A DNA stretch of 64,000 nt, from contig NW_019091474.1 of NCBI RefSeq assembly GCF_001949145.1, positions 678,413-742,412 on the forward strand, given 5' to 3'. The first letter of the stretch is position 1. Each line of letters starts with the position of its first letter. Positions 46,901 to 58,900 of this stretch are shown one piece after another. Both the position numbers and the translations under genes were made by a program. The notes beneath the pieces were generated by a model. That model was not told where the DNA came from. It made no database searches and worked only from the letters and a program-made list of their open reading frames with translations. This DNA is from Acanthaster planci (lineage: Eukaryota; Echinodermata; Asteroidea; Valvatida; Acanthasteridae).

Positions 46901-49900
46901 TGTCGGTACTCCAGCTGGAAGTTGGTCACTCGGTAGCCGCCATTGGCGATGATGCTCCACTGGACCTGGGCAAAGTAATTGTAGGGGGTGATGGTGACGC
47001 TGAGGGCCGCTGGGGTTGTCAGCTTGGCTGGGGGAAAACACAAAAGACAGAGAATTTAAAGATTAATCAGATTGATTGATCTGGCAATCAGGAAGTGGAC
47101 GGCTGCCCTGAGTCAATGCCAGCAGACACACTAATCTGCACCCAGTGTTGTATTCGAGTCCCTCCACAAGGCCAGTCACAAGTCACTCCACAACGCCAGT
47201 CACAAGTCCCTCCACAAGGCCAGTCACAAGTCCTATCACAAGTCCAGTCACAAGTCCCTCCACAAGGCCTGTCATAAGTAACAGGGTGAACAGTGACAAA
47301 TGCATGCTTTTGTCACAATTCATTTGAATAGCTTGTGAACTGGCTTAAGACTGAATGACCTGTGATGGACTTCCAGTGACCTGCAGGGTCTGGTGATGGA
47401 CTTCCAGTGACCTGCAGGGTCTGGTGATGGACTTCCAGTGACCTGCAGGGTCTGGTGATGGACTGGAATACAGCACTGTCTGCGCCACCATTCTTTATTT
47501 ACTCCAACTCTATGAAGTCTACGTAGACTATCAGTTGAACTTGAAGCTGCATGTTTTGGTCAATACGGCTCCATGGCGATGTGCCCTAGCTTAAGTGTTG
47601 CAGAATAAGAGGTTGGGTAAGGAACGACATAAAAAATGACGCTGTTTACATGATTCTCAAAATTCAGTATTTGTGGAGTTTGGCCGCGTGTTGCATACTA
47701 GAAGTTGACTGCTCAACTTGATTTTTTTGGGAGAGTCCACATTTTCCAAGCTGTAAATTTCTTGCTTACTGTTAATGCTGATCTGCACATTCTTTGATTT
47801 CTCGCCTGCCTTGTTGGACGCGATGCAGGTGTAGCGATCAGCATCGGCGACGTGAAGGGCACGGAACTTCATTAGGCCATCAATGACCTGTAGAAAATAT
47901 GCCAACACAAATATTAATAAGCCTTCCAATTAAAAAAAAGAGAGCATTCCCTGAACGTCAACAGGACGTAGAGCGAGGAAAAAATCTATCAAGCTTGATA
48001 GCTCCCTGTCAAGTAAAGCCGAAGTGATGGCTCCGAGGAAAAACATCAAAATAATTTGACGGCCATGTGTAATGCAGAGCACCGTAGCCCAGGCCAAAGC
48101 GCCAACGGAACAAAGTTCACCCTACCCAAGCACATTCAAACCCATCCCCTAAACCCCACCTACCAAACCCTGCCCCAAAACTAACCCACCCAGGCCACCT
48201 CCGTCGAATTTCATTCAATTTGAATTAATCTCGATCATTACACGAAGTTTAAATGCACTTCAATCCAATCGCTCCCTTCCAATAATCCCAATTCAGAACC
48301 GACACCAACCAAACACAAAAATGTGTATTTGCCTGCAACTGGGGACCCCCTATTGTTCCTGTTTTGTTTGTACTTAAAACTTTTTTACAAGACCACCCAT
48401 ATGTTTCGTACACAGTTGTCAATCGGGGACCCTCTGCCAATCGGGGACCTTATTGTCCTCTATTGTTCAGGGTCCCCAATTGAATGCAGAAACGAACTCA
48501 CACCCCCTATTGCCACAACACACACCCAACTCAAAATGAAGACTCTGTCCCAACACACCCAGCACAAGCCCTCCATTCTGAAATAACGTCACCTGTAAAA
48601 AAACTAAACCCAAAAGGCTTTACGCTTTGTTTGTTACACGAAGGCAGTCAGGTGGGACACGACCCACCGATCCTGGGTAAGTACCGAGCCGGGTTGTGTT
48701 GACAAGAAACTGTCATGGAAGTGGCTCGATCGGTACTATAGTCATCGCAATGCTAAAAATACTGCCATGGGGGGGGCTCTGTAAGTAGCCGGCGATAGCC
48801 TTACTTCTCTCACAGGATTCACCTGTATTGTTCATCCCAAAAAATCCAAACAACCACATCATCACATTTCAGAGCGCTCTTCATCTCCTTTTCTCTTACC
48901 GTCCTATAGGTGTTGTTCAGGACGTGGACACCGTGGCGATACCACTCTATCTTGGGCGGGGGCACTCCTGTGGCCTGGCAGAGTATCGTCAAAGCCCTGT
49001 GAAAGTCGCCGCGTACGGTTCGAGGCAAGGTGGGCTCAAATTGGACAGGCACTGCAGCACAAGAGACAATGGGACAGAGATTTTCAAACAGTTATTAGAG
49101 AGTTGCCTTGTACATTCAGCAGCTGAAAGTGTATACTGTGTAACCCACATTCTCGTAGGGTAATGAAGCCAGAGCTAATTCCAGGCAGACGCAGGTTCAA
49201 ACTCGGCTGCAGCCGCTCACATCTAAACAACCATTTCACAACCCCAAAACTAAAATCAACAAAGTAACATGCAACCTTCATTCACGATAACCTGTATGCA
49301 TTCTTTGACAAAGAGAAGAGAGTGACTCATTTGTTGCAGTGGACAAACATTTGGTTCGAAACATTCATCATGAGCCATGGACTGGACAGGATGGACTTAT
49401 TTTCCTGTATTAAAATAATAACAGTGACAAGATATTTTTACTTAGTGCATTATATCATTGCATGCAAAAAGCACAGATTGTCAGTAAACTTTACAGATTC
49501 AAACAAACAAACAAACAAACAAACAACCCAACAAACAAACAAACAAAAAAGAATAAAATAACATTATGACCAACTTCAAAAACTAATTATTAACATACGT
49601 TCATAAGGCATTAACACTACATTAAAACACAATAAGCCATTTGCGAGTTAAATTTGAATAAAATCTGGTACACTGAGACCTGTCGTGGGTTATTGTTTAC
49701 ATTAATTATTACATGAATGTAAAGTTGATTGTGTCTCCAGTTAATGCTGGATCTGCATTTGGAAGGGGTTCACATTTGGGCAACTAGGACTCGACTCTGG
49801 GATGACTCTTACTGAAATCCAAATTGCTGCTAATTAACACATCCGTGTCTGTTCTGAAGGTACATGTACAAGCATATTACACCCACTGGTGGCAACCGGC

Positions 49901-52900
49901 ACATGACCTGTGGCTGGACTGGAATCTTCGACCTTCCGTCACAACCGCCAGGTCATTCCATCTCTTGACTTTTAAAAATAACGCTTCACTCGCACGCATT
50001 GTTTTATTTCAAGTGTAAATCCCCAATCCGGTAGCAAGCGGAAGTAACACGTACTAAGCTTTAAAGAGAGAAGTTTGCGGAAGTACATGTACTCCTTTTC
50101 CTGTTTTTTTTTCCCCCAAGTTCTTCTGTCCATATTTATGCACCCACATTTCCATGCATATCGTTTTTTTTCTTCTGACACAGACTTAAAAGGTTTCTCT
50201 TGATTTTGAAAACGGCTAAATATTTGGTGGTTTAAAAAAAGGGACTGGGTATTGGACTGGATATTACTGTGTCTACCAGCAGGGGGAGGCAAAGTCCATG
50301 CCAGGCAGCTGGCTTCCGATAACTGCAGCCATGAATCAACCTTTAAAATGCCATCTAACCTTTTATCAATTTCCATCCAATGCTCCAGAGCCGGCATGGT
50401 GATATCGAACAAATTACAGGTTTGGAGAAGAGCAATTTGAACTTGTTCCAGAAAAAGAAGGCTACGTAGCCACTGGACGTCATGTGACTCACTTGCAGGA
50501 AGTGTAATGTACGCAGAGGGTCAAAAAATAGCATATCCCTGCGTCGAGGCTTGCGTCAAGGCTGAACTGATCATGGTGAGTCAGACACATGTACAATGTA
50601 CATCCACAGAGATCTGTCGCAGGGGTGTGATTTGGGGAAAATGAAAAATCCACCAAACATTCGTCGGAGGGTTTTGCAAGTCGGCCACAGCTTCCCTATA
50701 ATTCGCAGCATATCTAATTTGATTATAGGAGGAGATCCAGGCACTACATGTAAGCAACCGCAAGAGCTGTTCTTACTTTGAGGGATACAATTATAACATT
50801 TACTGCAACAAAACCCTTGTCCTCATTCACTTCAATTGCAATTAGCTATAATTGGTAACAATCAAAGACCAAGAAGTGTAATACACACACACGCAGTTAT
50901 CAGTGATCCACAAAATTCTCTCATATTATGTATGTATGTATGCGTATGTATGCGTGTACGTAGTCACTGTGTCTATCAATATTCATACATTGTCACACGC
51001 GCATGCGTGGATTAGAGCATTGAAAGTTGGGTCAGACCAGTTTTGAGAATTAAATGAAGACACCTCACAATCGCAGATCAATTGATGGAGTGGACGCCCT
51101 AATTATTCCACTAGCGTGTGCTTTGTCCTAATTAGCGGGACATAACATCTCACAATTTATTAAAACTGAAAACTGTCTCATACAGATGAGTACTGCGTTA
51201 CTTGTGACACAACGTGCACTTGCAGCACCCAGGTTTGTTGATTTTCATGAGAAAGTCACGATAATATATCGATTTCCCCTTGGTTAATTCTCTGTCCACC
51301 TCGGTTTCCAGCCAGGAAAATTTCCAAGAATTCTTGAATCCTTTGTCTACATTCAGATCCCCTTCCCTACCTACTACTTTGTATGACATTTGTGAAGGAC
51401 GCCAATGACATCAGACCACCACGAGAACGAAACAAAATGCAACGGCAGACGGACGAAAGTTGTACACAGTGCATGCAACGACAACACGTGTACCGTGCAT
51501 ACACAGTGAACGTACGCAAGCAAGTATAAAATATTAAGCAAGTAAACAAGCTGAGCAAGCAAGTATAAAATATTAAGCCAGTAAACAAGCAAGCAAGTAT
51601 AAAATATTAAGCAAGTAAACAAGCAAGCAAGTATAAAATATTAAGCAAGTAAACAAGCAAGCAAGTATAAAATATTAAGCAAGTAAACAAGCTGAGCAAG
51701 CAAGTATAAAATATTAAGCAAGTAAACAAGCAAGTATAAAATANNNNNNNNNNNNNNNNNNNNNNNNNNNNNNNNNNNNNNNNNNNNNNNNNNNNNNNNN
51801 NNNNNNNNNNNNNNNNNNNNNNNNNNNNNNNNNNNNNNNNNNNNNNNNNNNNNNNNNNNNNNNNNNNNNNNNNNNNNNNNNNNNNNNNNNNNNNNNNNNN
51901 NNNNNNNNNNNNNNNGCAAGCAAGTATAAAATATTAAGCAAGTAAACAAGCAAGCAAGTATAAAATATTAAGCAAGTAAACAAGCTGAGCAAGCAAGTAT
52001 AAAATATTAAGAAAGCAAAAAAGCAAGCAAGTATAAAATATTAAGCAAGCAAACAAGCAAGCAAGTATAAAATATTAAGCAAGTAAACAAGCAAGCAAGT
52101 ATAAAATATTAAGCAAGCAAACAAGCAAGCACGTAAATATGAATCAAGCAAGCAAGTAAACAACTAGTTCCTCGCTTTTCATCAGCCTCGCATACGCTTA
52201 CCTAGGATCTGGATTCGGGAATCTGCCCGGATCATCTCCGGGTTTGTGACGCCCTGCTCAGTGGCTATGCAGGAGTAGAGGCCCTCGTCGGCCGTTGTCA
52301 TGCGGGTGATGTACAGAGATCTGCCCATGACGAAGGTGCCTGTACACATAGAACTGGCAAGGGAAAGAAATACCAACACAGAAGTGAGTAATACGCCAAT
52401 TATATTTATGTCAAAAGCCTCCAATGAAACACACGTCAGTGTTCACAAAATATGTTCCAAAATGCTGTAATGGATCTGAGAAGTATGCACCTGGCATACA
52501 TTGGTGTTGTTTAAACAAGGATATCTTGGATATGGTTGAAAACATGAAATCTTCCCTTTCTCCTTTTCTGCTCTCAGCTGTTTTTGGAAAAGTTGTAAGA
52601 CAAATTTCGATACAACTACAGACACGATTATGCCCCTCGTGTATGTTCAACTCTCATCTCCAGTTTGCTTCACCTCTTGCCCCCTTTTCGTGAACGTTGC
52701 ATGTGCCTCTAGAGTGTGCTTTCTGCTGTAGACGCACAGAAATATGCAAGTGTGAATTTTACGTTCTCATCCAAAGTATAACGCAGCACTCGTTGTAATT
52801 TTTTATCTTTGTGTCAAAGTTGAAAATTAAAATCCTCTTATATAATTGGTTGGTAAAACTATACAAGATTCATACTGTGAATCATGCAATCAAGTGCCCA

Positions 52901-55900
52901 AAGTTAGCAGAATTTGAAGTTAATAAAAAGCTTTTACAAACTTTAAACTGATCATCACTGGTTCCCTGCCCACCTCGCTAAATTGGCAAACTGAAACCCT
53001 CCATCAATTGCTACATGTACTTACTTGTTGAAGTCAGCCTGGGAGCAGCGACTGGCAACACGCTTGCCATCCTTCAGCCAATCGATGGCCACCTCTCCAT
53101 TGTCTTTGGCACCCGCCACCTTGCAGTTCATGCGGGCCGTGCCGTTGGTGAGAATGTACTTGTTGGGCCGTGGCTTGACTAGGAAGTGTAGGCCTATGTA
53201 TGGACAGAAGGACAATCGGAAGTTTTCCCTTCAAACTTTAAGACCCAATGATACAGTGTACTTCTGAATGAAGAGAAATATAACAAGGGCCCTCATGTAA
53301 CTGAATCCCCTTAACTTGTTTTCATTCTTTGAGCAGAGTTGTGATAATGATACAAGTACTAGCGCAATTCCAGAACTGTTCGTTGTGCTTTCCAGGGAAA
53401 AAAATGCAAAGATAGCGAACAAACTTTAAAGAAAAAGTTGAGAGAAACCAAACCATAAAAAGAGATCAACCCAACAGGTGCGTTTTGAGAAGACACTCAA
53501 ATAACGCAGGGTTAGGAGCCAATCAGATGGTCGATGGGAGATCGTTCTGCAGTCTGGGAGCAAAGAGAATGACCTCTCTAGCTGCAACCATCCTTTGACC
53601 AATTGGCGCCATGAGCAGAGTACACTGATTTCTATACGCTGGATAGGCAGCTCAGCCGCAACTGCCTTCGAGTGAACTGAAGTGACCGAGCGGCCATCTT
53701 AGGATATGTAATACAATAGCCTCAACCTTCAGTCCATTCACTTTGTGTATTCATGCACAGCGCTAAAGCCGGTGACTTGGAAAAATGCCATTGTATTGAA
53801 CAGCCTAAGATGGCCGCACAGCCACTGCAGCTCACAGAGCAGAGCTGCCAATCCAGTGTACAGAGATCAGTGGCCGAGTGGTATAGATGTATAGCCTTCA
53901 GAATACAGGTAGACCCCGTCTGATTGATTTGTAAAGTGAACTGCAATCCCAGAGGTAAGTGGGAGTGAGGGCCTGAAGTGATTGGTGGACATGCAAGAGA
54001 ATTTCTTGAGGTCTTGCTCTACACTATTTTCACTGGTCTGTGCTCCTCTTATCATCATCATCATCTTTAGTTGAAAGGCCGTTCTCCAGTCTGTTCTGGG
54101 TTGGCCTGCTTTTCTGCCAGAAGATGAAGATGTTATTAGACAACTTTGCGCTGATGGAGTCCAAAGACAGTCAGATCACAACTCCCACCAGTACATGTAG
54201 GCAATGGGTTTTTCCTAATCTAAGTCCTAGTCTCCGACTTGGTTTCATCTTGAGCTCCACCATCAGTGAAGGTTGATAAGTGCTGAAACGTAACTGTCCG
54301 GACTTTGGCCTTGTATCTAACAAATGGGCCTGCTGCAGAGTTGGGGCTTAGTCAAGCACAAGGGTCTCTGCATACATGTATGAAGACTGAGTCAGCCTGC
54401 TGAAGCCTGGAGCCAAAAACAGACAGCGCTGAGACTTGAAAAACACCTGTCCTGCACATTGCATTAAATTACTATAGCACTGTTAACTCCCTGCCTGCAA
54501 AGTGTTCGCAGCCTGCTGGGCCAGCCCGTGTTTGTTTACAAATGTATGGAAAACTCCACATTTAACGGCTCTACACGCTTTTTACAATTACACGTCTGCT
54601 TCTGTTCTACGACGGTGCATCAACAAAGTTGATTGAAACACCAAACAAACCACAATGCACAGTCAGTATATGTCTGTTTTATTTTGCTTGGTGTAAGCAT
54701 CGCCAACATGTGTGCTGGGCATATGCGCTGCAGCGGACGAAGCCTCAGAATGCGTCATACTACTGACAGAAACTGCTCTGTATATTATTTGTGTGTGATC
54801 ACATGCATGAATTCAAAATGTCTGCATGCAGGATGACGTCAAAGCTTCCCTGCACAGAGGAATGAGGACTTTAGTCATTAAGACAGGTCCATGATCCTAC
54901 ATGTGCATGGGCTTTCCTAAGCAAACTACAGAGTTTTATCTCTAGCTTCTGCACAAGCTCACCTGTTACGACAACCCTGAAGGCCTCCGAGAAGGCTTCC
55001 CCAACCTCGTTGACGGCACGACACTGGTACAGCCCCGTGTCTGAGCCGATCACCTCCTTCACTCGCAGGTATCCGTCCCAGCCCTCCTCGAAATGGGTCT
55101 CGGCAACTCGCGCTATGGCCTGCATTAAGGACAGGGAGGAAGTACTGACAAGAGTACGTGGGACAAGAACCGTCAGCCGTTACTGCAGTGGCACCATGCT
55201 CGCATGCACGTGGTACACACACGTAAAGTAACTCTATGCTCTTCTAGGGCCTGCGGTGACAGTTGGTCTGTTCAAAGCCCAACACAATGCCAGTGCACAA
55301 TGCTTTTTACTAGAGCTGTACAGAGAGATAGAGATCCGCCCTGAGTTGAAGTGCACCCTCACCGACGAAAGAGAGACTGGCTGGTACCAATAGTTTTCCA
55401 ACTGGGTTCTTGCACATGTTCGATGTGCGTACTCAGCGTGCTCTGCACCAAACGCGCATTAACTTGCATACCTATGCGGGGATTGAGTTTACACCAAAGG
55501 AGTCAATTTAATTTAAAAACATGCCCTCTTTGTTTCCACTCGGAGTAGATAGCACCTACTTCGGACTTTGGAACCAAAATGGCTGTTCATCATGAGTGTA
55601 CACGTCTTTATACTGTAGCACGCAGCTAATGTGGGCTACATGTACCGTTTACTGTCCATATGCAAGCACGCATAATCCACCATTTTGGTTCCAACAATTT
55701 GAGACACTCATGTCGCAACTCCCATCTACCAGTATAGCTCTACTTTCTACCATTTAAAGGGGGCCATCAGGAATGTCCCATCAAACGTTGCTGGATTCAT
55801 CAATTACCCATCACTTGAGCAAATGACCACAAGAACCCCGATGCAAAGACTACAGCACAAATTCTATATTTGGGGTCAAGACAAGTATGATTTATTCCTA

Positions 55901-58900
55901 CCCTGTCGTCCTTAAACCAGGTGAAGGAAGGCTTCGGTATACCACTGGCTTGGCAGTACAGGGTCATGGGCGTGCCGATCCTGATGAAAGTCGGAGACTG
56001 GAAAACGGAAGTGATCTCCGGAGGCGCTGACAGTCAACGAAAAAAAAACAGAGAAATACTAATCGTATATTTTGTTGGACAAACCGTACAAAATTTGTGT
56101 CCTGAGCAACATACGTACATGTAGACCGCATCCACACGAAAATGCTCCAAGGTTTAATGCAAATGATATCACAGATTACAGTTATCAGGTTTGACGCTGA
56201 TAACAAGCACGGCGAGGTTAGTTCCTGCTAGCATCCCTACAAACAAAGACACGAAATCATTTTGACAAATATAAAAAGACGAAATTTTGCCCATACCAGA
56301 AAAATTGCAAACCTGAGGAAAATGTAATTGAACTCAAGACATAAAGCAATTGAAAACACGATGAGACCAGAATACATACGGATCAGACAGATGCTGTTGA
56401 AAAGAAATAGCATGCTGAAATAGAGAACCGAAGCGAATACGTCACGCGCACAATTAGTGCGTAAAAGGCATTAGCGCGAGAACCAGCACGAGAACCAACA
56501 CACATGCGTACTCCATTCAGGAAACAGGAACCATGACTGCACTTTATCTGTTTTTACCTACATGCAATCAAGGCCCTTCGGCTAATGTCAACCCTTTAAC
56601 TTTCTGTAAAGGGCTCCCAGGGATTTGTACGAGGTCTTCCTATGGGAAAACGTACCCCAATAATCAGGGTCCTACTGTTTCTGAATATCCCAAACTGAAT
56701 GTAAGACAAAGTCACGCATACGATAAAGCTTGGAAGTAAAACAAGAGCCTGAAGACATGTATTTTCTTTTCCTTACCGAGGACAGCCACCTCAAAGAGGT
56801 GTTGAAGGGTCTGGTCGGGGTTACGAGCGACGCAGGAGTAGGTTCCACGATCCCCTAAGCCGACAGACTTAAACTCGTAGGAGGATGTGAAGACATCTTC
56901 AGCGGAGGTCCCGGTGATGATGGTATGCAGGTTGTCAGTGGTCAGAGTCGCTGTCCCCTGCACCCAAAAAAAAAAAAAAAGGAAGGTTTGAGGAATTGTT
57001 CACAGCTTCTCGCTGGGTGGTGTGCAAAGTAACAGAGATTCTTTGTGAAAGCTTCCCTAGTGAACAAGTCACAGCAGTTCTGCATGAAGTAGCAAACGAC
57101 AGGTACATGTAAATAGGGTCTGGTCTTTCCATGTCACAGTCATGTTTTTTGCCAAGTACTGACAAAACACCCCAAACAACACGACCTTCATAAATACCCA
57201 GGACAGTTTTTCTATTTCTGTTGGTCGAAACGCATCACATGACAGTGTATTAATAATTGATAATGCCCGCTGGGAAGTGATGATGCCTGCTGGGAAGTGA
57301 TAATACCTGCTCCGTAAATTACACACAGGCACATGTGTATGCGAGAAAGTTTAACTGGGTCTGATTGGTCAGGAGACTGTGCGCATGGGATGCACTACGC
57401 CCGTGCCAATTGAGATTCTATTGGACAACTTTCAAAAGGAATATACCATAAAATGGGCGGGGTAATTTGGAAAATGAAAGTAAAGTTTTAATTAGAACAA
57501 AATCGTTGGAAATCCACCGTATGTTGACTTCTTTTGACTCTCTCTGTCAATAAAAAAGTGTTTATGAATGGTAATAAATCTGTGCTTGGCTGGTCTTAAA
57601 CTAACGTTAAAGAGCTTGCTCAGGAGACTAAACGCTGGTGCCCTCGCCTGCAGCTCGGGCATTAAGTCACGTCCATTCTCCTGAGCCGGTCTTAAATGCA
57701 CGTTTAAGACTGGCCAAGCACAAAATCCCCTTAATAAATACCGAATGAAGACTCTCTTTAAACGTAATGAGGCACATATTCATGCTGAGGCAAGACCGGA
57801 CAGCAAGGGAGATATTTCAGCAAACTTAATTTGGCTGTCCATCTGTCAAACAGGCAATATAAAGTGCAGTACGTCTATCATCATCCAAGCGCACAATTGT
57901 ACGAGGAATTTCCGCCGAGTTTGAACAGTAGACACACACAGATGCTTAAGATATATTAGTCTAGTTCATGAAGGTTGAATATGTGTGAAACCCTCATCCC
58001 TCTGCACGTCACAGCATCGTCAAGTGCATCACATATTGCGACACTGTCTCAGAGTCTTGAAAAAGAAGTGACCCATGTGCTGTGACATGTCACGCAAATC
58101 TTGGACAAAAGCGCGAGCCAGCATTTGTAAAGATCTTTGAAAAGGATTTGATTGTAGAATAATACATGTGTTGTTATTTAAAAGGGACAAGTTTATTGTC
58201 GGACAATGCCACCTGCAATTTCTGCAATTGGTTAAAGACTTGTGCCAGAGGTAAGTACATACATGTACCGCTCTGCTGTGAACGGGGGCTAATTTCATAG
58301 TGCTGCTTAAGAGAAAAAAATATATTTTAGCGTGAAAAAACCTTGCTTGACAAATCAGGTTACCAGTCAAACCTTCCTGTGATGTTTATTATTTTGGAAT
58401 GGTATTTACCTGTCTTTTGGTTAGCACGGCAATCACATAGAGTTTGAGCTGGTAACCTTTGTTTATTAAGCAAGGTTTTTTCATGCTTAAGCAAATTCTG
58501 TGCTTAAGCAACTCTATGAAATTGGCCCCTGAGTACTTGGGATGCCTGTTGGTGTACGACATCCGTAATAGGGCTGATGTCCCTAACTGGGCTGACATCA
58601 ACGGCTGGCATACATGCATGTTCACTTCACTGGTTAAAAATGCTATTCCCTGTTACTTAAAGGATCCATCCGTTTTTTTTCCCCTACCCAACACAGGCAT
58701 CGTTATTGATTTCCATTCAATTTTTAATCTCTGGGACAAAAGTGAGGGGATGAGGTAAGCCCGGGAAGAGGACGATACTCGTACCACATGATGGGAACAA
58801 AAATTGGATTAGCCATTCAGTTTGACTGGATTCAATTTGATTAGAGATGATTCAGCTCAATGCATGCACAAGGGAATGCCCTTCTATCGTTAATCAAACA

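Noticed and set aside
51641-51992. Open frames rich in Tyr, Leu and Cys
   Set aside because: They are translations of the 34-bp minisatellite and the gap; no protein is implied.
53868-53900. GTGGCCGAGTGGT resembling a tRNA-Ser/Leu D-arm
   Set aside because: No anticodon arm or B box follows; likely chance or a very decayed SINE.
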